6,228 nucleotides of DNA from Thermoplasmata archaeon. Its GTDB lineage: Archaea; Thermoplasmatota; Thermoplasmata; Lutacidiplasmatales; UBA184. Positions 1 through 5,028 of this stretch are shown one piece after another. The stretch covers positions 1 to 6,228 of the forward strand of contig JASHUV010000079.1 in the NCBI GenBank assembly GCA_030039825.1. Direction: 5' to 3'. The translations under genes were made by a program, and so were the position numbers. The first letter of the stretch is position 1, and the number at the start of each line of letters is the position of its first letter. Below the pieces are notes generated by a model. It saw only the letters and a program-made list of their open reading frames with translations. It searched no databases and was not told where the DNA came from.

Positions 1-1035
1 CTTCTTCCGGTTCTCGAAGAGCGTCAGCGCGATGCGGGCGACGACGAGCTCCTGGACGTCGGGCGCGACCCCGCGCAGGTTGATCAGGGTCGCCATCCCC
101 TTCGACACGAGGTCGTTCAGGCTCGTCCCCTGGGGGCCGAGGATCTTCGTCTGGTCGAGGTACTCGAGCCGCTCGTGGAGGGCCTCGCCGACCGCCCCCT
201 CGACGTGGGCGGCCGCCCGGACGAGGTCCTTGACGGAGTAGTCCGGGGTCTGGGCGGCGACCGCCTCGACGATCTCCTTGAGCGGCGCGAGGAAGCTCTT
301 GACGTTCGTGAGGCCCATGAAGACGAGCAGGTCCCTCGGGTCGACGTGGCGGAGCGAGAAGGTGAGCGGCTTCGCCGAGGGGTTCAGCTGCACGTCGGGC
401 GAGAACTCCTGGACCTGGCGCGCGAAGCCCTGCGACTCGACCGCGAACTTGGCGTGGACCCCGTTCTTCTCCGCGGCGAACCGGAGCGAACCGTACTCCC
501 CGTGCGGGTCGATGATGACGCAGGTGACCTTGTGACGGAGGAGCTCCTCGATGAGGACGCCGAGGAGGTAGCTCTTCCCGCCGCCGGTCTTCGCGAGGAC
601 GGAGACGTGACGCTGGACGAGCTGGTTGATGTCGAGCTCCACCTTCAGCCCGTGGTTCCTCAGGAGGCCGAGGTACGCCCCGGAGTTCCCGCGGTGCTTG
701 AGGCCGAGGACCTCGGCGATGAGCGGCTCCTCCGCCCGGAAGACCTTCGCGCCGGGGCGGAAGGGGATCGTCGGGAGCTTGACGAGGCCCTGGCCGTCGC
801 GGAAGCCGATGATGCGCGCCGTTCCGAGCAGCCGCTCGTGGATCGGCGTGGAGACCTCGCCCCGTCCGATCTCGTCGGCCCGCTCGAGGTCGAGGTCGCT
901 CGTCCTCCGCAGGTCGTCGAGCTGGCAGAGCACGCGCCCGGTGACCTCGTCGTCGACGGTGAGGTAGTCCCCCCGCTCGACGGGCTTCGAGAGGCTCAGC
1001 TGGAAGGCGCCGAGGCCGACATCGCCGAAGATCAT
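1..1035 (-). CDS. herA: HerA-like DUF87 ATPase/DNA translocase (3' end beyond the window)
   Basis: I translated the minus strand from the ATG at 1035-1033; 345 residues are visible and the frame is still open at base 1, so the C-terminus is missing. Residues 1 to about 130 fit the N-terminal HAS-type beta-barrel of HerA proteins. The ATPase core follows: Walker A AKTGGGKSY at 148-156 (catalytic K154) and Walker B VIIDPHGEY at 173-181. Near the cut edge, ATLINLRG and ALTLFENRKK are typical of this family. HerA is a hexameric ATPase that pumps DNA and, with NurA and Mre11-Rad50, resects DNA ends; none of those partners is in the window. The start is supported by GAGGAGG at 1047-1041 and a TATA-like box further upstream. 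An in-frame GTG at 1056-1054 is less likely because the SD would then lie inside the gene. Family assignment is firm; orthology to true HerA rather than a HerA-like paralogue is less certain. Confidence 0.9.
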   Translation of the reverse strand, partial: MIFGDVGLGAFQLSLSKPVERGDYLTVDDEVTGRVLCQLDDLRRTSDLDLERADEIGRGEVSTPIHERLLGTARIIGFRDGQGLVKLPTIPFRPGAKVFRAEEPLIAEVLGLKHRGNSGAYLGLLRNHGLKVELDINQLVQRHVSVLAKTGGGKSYLLGVLIEELLRHKVTCVIIDPHGEYGSLRFAAEKNGVHAKFAVESQGFARQVQEFSPDVQLNPSAKPLTFSLRHVDPRDLLVFMGLTNVKSFLAPLKEIVEAVAAQTPDYSVKDLVRAAAHVEGAVGEALHERLEYLDQTKILGPQGTSLNDLVSKGMATLINLRGVAPDVQELVVARIALTLFENRKK

Positions 1036-1077
1036 CCCGACCTCCTCGGCGGTCACGGCGTTTCATCGAAGGGGGCG

Positions 1078-1086
1078 GATATGAGC
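1078..1086 (-). promoter_or_regulatory. TATA-like box for the HerA-like gene
   Basis: On the minus strand this reads GCTCATATC, one base different from the GCTTATATC seen at the coiled-coil and rpl18e promoters. Its centre lies about 47 nt before the ATG, so a transcript starting about 25 nt downstream would carry a leader of about 20 nt that includes the SD at 1047-1041. Position and similarity support it; there is no experimental evidence. Confidence 0.5.
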
Positions 1087-1107
1087 GTGACGCGGGACGC
1101 GAAGCCG

Positions 1108-1128
1108 CCCGGAGGGCCCCCCTCCGGG
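1108..1128. repeat. 9-bp perfect inverted repeat in the divergent spacer
   Basis: The arms CCCGGAGGG (1108-1116) and CCCTCCGGG (1120-1128) are exact reverse complements separated by three C. It lies between the two divergent TATA boxes, so it is not a terminator for either gene. It could be a shared operator or simply GC-rich coincidence. Confidence 0.5.
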
Positions 1129-1135
1129 GGCGAGG

Positions 1136-1162
1136 GGAGGTCCGGCCCGCCGGAGAGCCTCC
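1136..1162. repeat. Imperfect inverted repeat upstream of the coiled-coil gene promoter
   Basis: GGAGG-TCCGG at 1136-1145 faces CCGGA (1150-1154) and CCTCC (1158-1162), with a four-base loop and a three-base bulge. It ends 24 nt before the plus-strand TATA box, where an archaeal activator or repressor could sit. Chance occurrence is plausible at this GC content. Confidence 0.35.
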
Positions 1163-1186
1163 TCGCGACCGGCGTCGGTGGAACGC

Positions 1187-1192
1187 TTATAT
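1187..1192 (+). promoter_or_regulatory. TATA box of the coiled-coil/HAD transcription unit
   Basis: TTATAT sits in the context GCTTATATCTGGC, which closely matches the rpl18e promoter context GCTTATATCGGGC. Transcription would be expected about 25 nt downstream, near 1211-1217, giving a leader of roughly 30-37 nt before the TTG start at 1248. That predicted start coincides with the beginning of the hairpin at 1211-1243. Confidence 0.7.
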
Positions 1193-1210
1193 CTGGCCCG
1201 TCGGTCGAAC

Positions 1211-1243
1211 CACCCTCTCGCCGATCTCTATCGGTGGAGGGTG
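1211..1243 (+). promoter_or_regulatory. 5' leader hairpin that sequesters the Shine-Dalgarno of the coiled-coil gene
   Basis: A 7-bp outer stem pairs CACCCTC (1211-1217) with GAGGGTG (1237-1243). A 5-bp inner stem pairs CCGAT (1221-1225) with ATCGG (1230-1234) around a CTCT loop. Between them C1219-G1236 and a G-U pair can also form, leaving one bulged base. The SD GGAGG (1236-1240) of the TTG start at 1248 lies inside the descending strand, so the folded leader would hide it. The structure fills nearly the whole predicted leader. It could be a translational switch, or at DNA level an operator; which one is inference. Confidence 0.6.
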
Positions 1244-1247
1244 CCCT

Positions 1248-2111
1248 TTGGCCGACGCCACGGAAGACCTCGAACGTCGTCGCGCGGAGTCGAACACCCG
1301 CGCCGACGATTTCCGCGCCACCCGCGACCGCCTGAACGCGGAGTGCCGGACGCTCGCCGACGAGCGGACCCGCCTCATCGACGATCTCCGCGGGAAGAGC
1401 GCCGAGGCCCAGGACCACCGACGCCACCGGGACGAGCTCAACGAGGAGGTCCGCGAGGCGAAGCGCCTGCGCGAGGAGTGGAACCGCAACTTCCAGGCGG
1501 CCTCCGACCGCGCCGCCGAGCTGAAGCGGGGCCGGGCACCCCGGCCCGGCGCGATCCCCGTCTGGCGGCTCCGCAAGGAGCTCAAGGAGCTCGAGTTCCG
1601 CCACATGACGAGCGCCCACACGGGCGAGCAGGAGAAGCGCATCATCGAGGAGATGAAGCGCCTTCAGGCGGCGATCCGTGAGCAGGACGACGAGCTCCGC
1701 CAGGACCCGGAGATCGAGAAGGCGATCGCCGCGGTCAACGCGACCCGGACGGAGGCCGAGAAGCACCACGCCGCCGTCGGCCAGCTCGCCGAGGAGGCCC
1801 AGCGCGCCCACGAGGCGATGGTCAAGCTCTACGAGGAGGTCGACGAGCTCCGTCGGCAGGCCGACGACGTCCAGGTCCGCCTGATCGGCGTGAAGGCCCA
1901 GGCCGACGAGGCCCACCGCGCCCACATCCAGTCGATCGAGGAGGTCCGGGACATCGAGAAGCTCCTCTACGCCGCCCGCGGCGGCCGGGCGCCGATCGCC
2001 TGGGCCGACGCCGAACCTCCGAAGGAGGAGGACTTCCTCGCCCGCCTGAAGAAGGGCGAGAAGGTCTCTACCGAGGACCTCCTCGAGCTCCAGAAGACCG
2101 GCCGCGGATAG
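1248..2111 (+). CDS. Archaeal coiled-coil protein, COG1340-like
   Basis: This 287-residue protein is almost entirely charged heptad-like helix. A first long coiled coil spans about 5-95, a break with Pro and Gly follows at 96-105 (RAPRPGAIPV), a second coiled coil covers about 106-242, and a Gly/Ala/Pro-rich linker leads to a C-terminal motif at 260-279 with EEDFLARLKKG and a downstream STEDLL. That pattern, including RKELKELEFRH in the middle, resembles the uncharacterised archaeal COG1340 family, some members of which have been labelled phosphoserine phosphatase without any catalytic motif. No enzymatic residues are visible here. The start is TTG with SD GGAGG at 1236-1240 and a 7-nt gap; no in-frame ATG gives a better start. 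A HAD hydrolase gene follows after 11 nt, probably in the same transcript. The role is unknown; a scaffold or adaptor is the safest reading. Confidence 0.85.
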   Translation: MADATEDLERRRAESNTRADDFRATRDRLNAECRTLADERTRLIDDLRGKSAEAQDHRRHRDELNEEVREAKRLREEWNRNFQAASDRAAELKRGRAPRPGAIPVWRLRKELKELEFRHMTSAHTGEQEKRIIEEMKRLQAAIREQDDELRQDPEIEKAIAAVNATRTEAEKHHAAVGQLAEEAQRAHEAMVKLYEEVDELRRQADDVQVRLIGVKAQADEAHRAHIQSIEEVRDIEKLLYAARGGRAPIAWADAEPPKEEDFLARLKKGEKVSTEDLLELQKTGRG

Positions 2112-2122
2112 GCCGGGCGACG

Positions 2123-2932
2123 ATGCCGAACCCGGCGAAGCCGGTCCGCGGGGTCGTCCTCGACCTCGACGAGACCCTCCTTCCGCTCGAGAACCGATCG
2201 CGGTGGCAGTGGGCCTGGCGCCCGAACGGCCCGCCGATCCCCGAGCGGCACGTCGCCGCGGCCCTCCGACGGGAGACCCGGGCTTGGGACCGTCGCCGCT
2301 GGAGAGGTCTCGTCGGCGCGGAACCGGCCGCGACGTTCGACGACTACCGCGTCCAGGTCGCCCGGACGCTCGTCGCCGTCGCCGACCGCCCGCTCCCCGA
2401 CGAGGAGGTGCGGGCCGTCGTCGATCGCTTCCTCGGCCCCCACGGGCCGTTCGAGGTTCCCCCCGATGTGCCCGACGGCCTCGCCGTCCTCGCCGCGCGC
2501 GGGATACCGATCGCCGTGCTCTCGAGCCTCCCGCCGGAGGCGTCGAAGGCGCTCCTGCCGAGGGTCGGCGTGGATCCCTCCCGCCTCGTCCCGCCCCCCG
2601 CGAGCGGGGCGCCCCCGCCCGACCGGGCGGCCTTCCGCGCCGCCGCCCAGCTCCTCGGCCTCGCCCCGTCGGAGACGCTCTACCTCGGCGACCTCTACTG
2701 GAGCGACGTCCGGGCGGCCGCCCGGGCCGGTCTCATCGCGGTCCAGATCGACCGCGCCGAGCGCTCCGCGGAGCGGGGGGGCGTTCGGCTCAGGTCGCTC
2801 CGGGAACTCGGCGGGCTGCTCGACCGCCCCCCCGGGACCGAGGGGAGCGACGGGCCGCCGGGCCCCCCGGAGGAGGCCGGACCGCGGGAGCCGGTCCGAC
2901 CGGGCGCGTCGACCGCGGGCGGAGATTTATAG
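2123..2932 (+). CDS. HAD-superfamily hydrolase with non-canonical motif III
   Basis: A protein of 269 residues. HAD motif I is VLDLDETLL (nucleophile D14, acid/base D16, T18), followed by a helical cap at about 40-110. Motif II is VLSS (S134/S135) and motif IV is GDLYWSD (D190, D195), which binds Mg2+. The usual motif III, a lysine in a G..KPDP..F segment, reads GAPPPDRAAF at 162-171, so the expected lysine position is Pro165. K142 could conceivably substitute, but this is not the normal arrangement. After about residue 235 the tail is a Pro/Gly/Glu-rich low-complexity segment. These enzymes dephosphorylate small metabolites in the cytoplasm; the substrate cannot be inferred. It starts 11 nt after the coiled-coil gene with no strong SD, suggesting coupling. 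Its stop codon overlaps the TATA box of the next unit. Confidence 0.88.
   Translation: MPNPAKPVRGVVLDLDETLLPLENRSRWQWAWRPNGPPIPERHVAAALRRETRAWDRRRWRGLVGAEPAATFDDYRVQVARTLVAVADRPLPDEEVRAVVDRFLGPHGPFEVPPDVPDGLAVLAARGIPIAVLSSLPPEASKALLPRVGVDPSRLVPPPASGAPPPDRAAFRAAAQLLGLAPSETLYLGDLYWSDVRAAARAGLIAVQIDRAERSAERGGVRLRSLRELGGLLDRPPGTEGSDGPPGPPEEAGPREPVRPGASTAGGDL
2926..2932 (+). promoter_or_regulatory. TATA box of the V4R-Roadblock unit, overlapping the HAD stop codon
   Basis: TTTATAG includes the last Leu codon and the TAG stop of the HAD gene. Its centre is 31 nt before the ATG at 2960, so the transcript is probably leaderless or nearly so. The lack of an SD before 2960 agrees with this. Confidence 0.7.
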
Positions 2933-2934
2933 AG

Positions 2935-2949
2935 AGGGACCGAGTCCCT
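2935..2949. promoter_or_regulatory. Inverted repeat between TATA box and start: candidate operator
   Basis: AGGGAC-CGA-GTCCCT is a perfect 6-bp inverted repeat with a 3-bp spacer. It begins 3 bp after the TATA box and ends 10 bp before the ATG of the V4R gene. Archaeal repressors commonly bind here and block RNA polymerase recruitment. The regulator is unknown and the assignment is inference from position and symmetry. Confidence 0.45.
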
Positions 2950-2959
2950 ACTAACGGAA

Positions 2960-3361
2960 ATGCGCTACGTCCGGCTCAATCAGGAAGAGCTCCGGCGCGT
3001 CCTCGAGCTCTACGAGGGCGTCATGTCCCACGCCTGCCACGGCCTCTTCTTCAAGGAGGGCTCCGTGCTCGGGAGCGACATGGCCGAGGAGGCCCTCAAG
3101 GACCGGGCCCACTACTTCGACCGCGCCGCGCACATCCTCAAGGAGCGCGGATGGGTCGAGTCGATCACGTTCAAGGACGGCGAGGTGCTCGTCGAGGGCT
3201 CGATCGAGGTCGCGGCCGGGGACATCCCGACCTGCCACCGATTGCGGGGCATCCTCCGCGAGTTCTACGAACGCTTTAAGGGCTCGCGCGTTAAGTGTAC
3301 CGAAGAGGCGTGCGCGAGCGTTGGCCAGTCCGTTTGCCGTTTCCGCATCGAGGACGCGTAA
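2960..3361 (+). CDS. V4R-domain (4-vinyl reductase-like) small sensor protein
   Basis: This 133-residue protein appears to be one V4R domain, the small-molecule-binding fold found in BchJ and in the sensor region of XylR/DmpR regulators. The N-terminal part has YEGVMSHACHGLFFKEG (18-34) and a helix around DMAEEALKDRAHYFDRAAHIL (40-60). The C-terminal signature is VKCTEEACASVGQSVCRFRI (111-130), the conserved E..C.a.G...C.F.i pattern that ends V4R domains. Cysteines at 26, 92, 113, 118 and 126 with nearby histidines could bind metal or ligand, which is inference. There is no DNA-binding, catalytic or membrane segment, so it needs partners. The Roadblock gene follows 16 nt later, suggesting that the two act together. 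No SD is seen; the TATA distance favours a leaderless start at this ATG. Confidence 0.75.
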   Translation: MRYVRLNQEELRRVLELYEGVMSHACHGLFFKEGSVLGSDMAEEALKDRAHYFDRAAHILKERGWVESITFKDGEVLVEGSIEVAAGDIPTCHRLRGILREFYERFKGSRVKCTEEACASVGQSVCRFRIEDA

Positions 3362-3377
3362 GAGGTAACCACCGGGA

Positions 3378-3737
3378 ATGATGGCAACAGGGAACGTCGG
3401 CACCGTCGTGAAGGAGCTCAAGACCCGGATCGCGGGGCTCGCGGTCTCCCTCGTCTCCCGCGACGGGCTCGTGCTCTTCGCCGATGTCCCGAGCGGGGTC
3501 TACACCGAGACGTTCGCCATCATGTGCGCCACCATCCTCGGAGCGGCCGCGACGGCCAACACCGAGCTCAACCGTTCCGCCCCCGAGCGCATCCTCGTCG
3601 AGGGGAGCGACTCGAAGACCATCATCGTCGGCTGCGGCAAGAAGGCGCTCCTCGTGGCCGTCGTCGACCAGTCGGCCGACGTGCCGAAGGTCTTCGCCGA
3701 GGTCACGCGCGTCGCGGACCTTCTGAAGGTCCAGTAG
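3378..3737 (+). CDS. Roadblock/LC7-domain protein
   Basis: A 119-residue single-domain protein. Residues 7-30 (VGTVVKELKTRIAGL, then SLVSRDGLVLF) form the first helix and strand. The long helix AIMCATILGAAATANTEL (about 47-64) follows, then RILVEGSDSKTIIVGCG and KKALLVAVVDQ, and a final helix VPKVFAEVTRVADLL: the usual Roadblock order. Such proteins dimerise and regulate small Ras-like GTPases (MglB on MglA in bacteria) or act as adaptors in the cytoplasm; no GTPase gene is in the window. An AGAGGT SD at 3361-3366 precedes the ATG by 11 nt; a second ATG follows immediately, so the protein may lose one Met. The 3' end overlaps the convergent glycosyltransferase gene by 35 bp. Confidence 0.88.
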   Translation: MMATGNVGTVVKELKTRIAGLAVSLVSRDGLVLFADVPSGVYTETFAIMCATILGAAATANTELNRSAPERILVEGSDSKTIIVGCGKKALLVAVVDQSADVPKVFAEVTRVADLLKVQ

Positions 3738-4611
3738 GCCCCGCCCCGGGTCCGGGCGTCGTCCCGCCCGCCTCGAGCTCCGGCGTCACCGGGGTCGTCG
3801 GCGTCAGCCGCTTCCCGAACCCCGTGAGGAGCCTCGCTCCGTACCCCCCGAGGGCGGCGACGAGGCGGATCCACGCCGTCAGGCTTTGTTGCGTCGCCAG
3901 GAGGCGCCTCAGCCGGTAGTTCGACCAGAGGGCCCCCTGCTTCTCGGTGAGCTGCTTGCGCCCGTAGCCGTTCCAGAACGCCTGGACGAGGAACCTCAGG
4001 AGGTTCGGGCGCGTCGCGTGGTAGACGATCGCCGTCGGCTCGTAGCGGATCGACGCCCCGGCCCCGACGGCCCTCAGGTTGAGATCGATGTCCTCGGCGG
4101 TGACGAACCGGGGGTCGAAGCCCCCGAGCGTCCGGAAGAGCGTCCGCCGGTAGCCGAGGTTGCACGACGGGAACGTCACGTCGCTGCCGCGCTGGAAGAG
4201 CTCGACCCGCTCGAGGAGCCCGTACTGGGGCGTGCCGACCGAGACGGTCCGGCCGGCGACGACGTCGCTCGCCGCGAAGCCCCGGCGGAGGATGTCGAGC
4301 CAGCCCGAATCGGCGAAGCAGTCGCCGTCGATGAACGCGACGAGCTCGCCGCGGGCGAGGCCGACCCCGATGTTCCGGCCGATGCCACGGGAGCCGGCCC
4401 TCTGGACCGCGCGGACGCTCCCCGGGTGGGAGTGGGCGAACTCCTCGACGATCGGGAAGGTGCGGTCCCGGCTGAAGGCGTCGACGAGGACGATCTCGAA
4501 CGGCGGGGTCTGCGCGGCGAGGCTCTCGAGGAGCCTCGCGATGTGCGCCTGCTCGTTGCGGACGGTGAGGACGATCGAGACGAACGCGGGGGACGCGTCG
4601 TTACTTCCCAA
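3703..4611 (-). CDS. Family 2 (GT-A) glycosyltransferase
   Basis: A 302-residue GT2 enzyme expected to transfer a sugar from a nucleotide donor at the cytoplasmic face. Visible landmarks are VSIVLTVRNE (11-20), VLVDAFSRDRT (41-51), the metal-binding DGD in VAFIDGDCFAD (D95, D97), NLGYRR (151-156), and the ED pair in TAEDIDLNLR (E173, D174; the catalytic-base position). A hydrophobic helical stretch at about 244-265 may touch the membrane. After residue 269 there is a Pro/Gly/Thr-rich tail whose last codons are antisense to the Roadblock gene. The start is TTG at 4611-4609: an in-frame TGA lies 9 nt upstream and no other start codon precedes the conserved core. It overlaps the end of the PRC-barrel gene by 11 nt, so translation is probably coupled. 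Acceptor and pathway are not identifiable; no other glycan genes are nearby. Confidence 0.9.
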   Translation of the reverse strand: MGSNDASPAFVSIVLTVRNEQAHIARLLESLAAQTPPFEIVLVDAFSRDRTFPIVEEFAHSHPGSVRAVQRAGSRGIGRNIGVGLARGELVAFIDGDCFADSGWLDILRRGFAASDVVAGRTVSVGTPQYGLLERVELFQRGSDVTFPSCNLGYRRTLFRTLGGFDPRFVTAEDIDLNLRAVGAGASIRYEPTAIVYHATRPNLLRFLVQAFWNGYGRKQLTEKQGALWSNYRLRRLLATQQSLTAWIRLVAALGGYGARLLTGFGKRLTPTTPVTPELEAGGTTPGPGAGPTGPSEGPRRA

Positions 4612-4843
4612 TTTCCATCACGACGACGTCCTTGACCGCCCTCATGCTCTTGAAGGGGAGCACGAGCCGGTTCGACGCGTCGGTCTGGAAGAGCCGTTGT
4701 TCGACGTCCTCGTTCGGCTGGATGAGGACGTGGGCGATGCCGCCCGACTGGGTGTCGATGACGAAGTTGTCGATCATCCCGAGGATCTGGCCGTCGTTCG
4801 TCATCACGGTCTTTCCCCGGAGCTCGGTCAGGAACTTGCGCAT
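4601..4843 (-). CDS. Small archaeal PRC-barrel domain protein
   Basis: An 80-residue protein beginning MRKFLTELRGKTVMTNDGQI, with GMIDNFVIDTQSGGIAHVLI and RLVLPFKSMRAVKDVVVMEI after it. This is a single PRC-barrel: a strand, the DGQ.LG turn, the D...G.i..vli strand pair and a closing LPF...V..V strand. Stand-alone archaeal PRC-barrels are adaptor proteins; some (CdpB in haloarchaea) bind SepF in the FtsZ division machinery, but I cannot show that this one does. An in-frame TTG at 4861-4859 would add six residues. The ATG at 4843 is preferred because the TATA box at 4881-4874 lies about 34 nt before it, matching neighbouring promoters, but only about 16 nt before the TTG. The glycosyltransferase gene overlaps its stop. 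Confidence 0.88.
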   Translation of the reverse strand: MRKFLTELRGKTVMTNDGQILGMIDNFVIDTQSGGIAHVLIQPNEDVEQRLFQTDASNRLVLPFKSMRAVKDVVVMEIGK

Positions 4844-4873
4844 GCGATCGCCGGACCGCAACTTGGGCCCGTG

Positions 4874-4881
4874 TTATTTAA
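4874..4881 (-). promoter_or_regulatory. TATA box for the PRC-barrel/glycosyltransferase unit
   Basis: The minus strand reads TTAAATAA, a rare AT-rich run in this GC-rich spacer. Its centre is about 34 nt from the ATG at 4843, predicting a leaderless or very short-leader transcript starting near 4852. It decides the PRC-barrel start codon. Confidence 0.7.
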
Positions 4882-4962
4882 CCGTTATCTGCGTGCGGAA
4901 GCGCGAGCGTCGCGCGATCGCGGCTCCGGCGCCACCGACGGTGCCTCGGGCCGTCGACCGGA

Positions 4963-4976
4963 GCGCGGCGCCGCGC
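4963..4976. repeat. 14-bp perfect palindrome upstream of rpl18e
   Basis: GCGCGGCGCCGCGC is its own reverse complement and ends 16 nt before the rpl18e TATA box. The same spacer holds a 7-bp inverted repeat (GCTCCGG 4923-4929 with CCGGAGC 4958-4964) and a 10-bp palindrome CGCGATCGCG at 4913-4922. No function is shown; the G/C-only composition makes chance occurrence fairly likely. Confidence 0.45.
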
Positions 4977-4992
4977 GTCGGCGCGGCAATGC

Positions 4993-4998
4993 TTATAT
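4993..4998 (+). promoter_or_regulatory. TATA box of the rpl18e-rpl13-rps9 operon
   Basis: TTATAT within GCTTATATCGGGC, centred about 33 nt before the ATG at 5029. The spacing predicts a transcript start close to 5021 and therefore a leader of only a few nucleotides. An inverted repeat, GGGTCG (5008-5013) with CGACCC (5018-5023), lies between this box and the start codon and might be an operator. Confidence 0.75.
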
Positions 4999-5028
4999 CG
5001 GGCACCCGGGTCGAGGGCGACCCCGACG

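Noticed and set aside
1036..1056. GTG start for the HerA-like gene at 1056-1054
   Set aside because: The strong GAGGAGG SD would fall inside the gene, whereas it is correctly spaced for the ATG at 1035.
175..1335. Long plus-strand open frame (386 codons) opposite the HerA-like gene
   Set aside because: It is antisense to a clear ATPase with Walker motifs, and its Asp/Glu/Arg/Leu-heavy translation is typical of the reverse frame of GC-rich coding DNA.
1053..1925. Minus-strand open frame of 290 codons opposite the coiled-coil gene
   Set aside because: Leu/Val/Gly-rich translation without motifs; it is the mirror of a coiled-coil gene with GC-rich third positions.
2203..3279. Plus-strand frame of 358 codons spanning the HAD and V4R genes
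   Set aside because: Arg/Pro/Gly-rich shadow frame that ignores the stop, TATA box and start between two recognisable genes.
4844..4861. TTG start adding six residues to the PRC-barrel protein
   Set aside because: Only about 16 nt from the TATA box, so it would lie upstream of the expected transcription start; the ATG at 4843 fits the spacing of neighbouring promoters.
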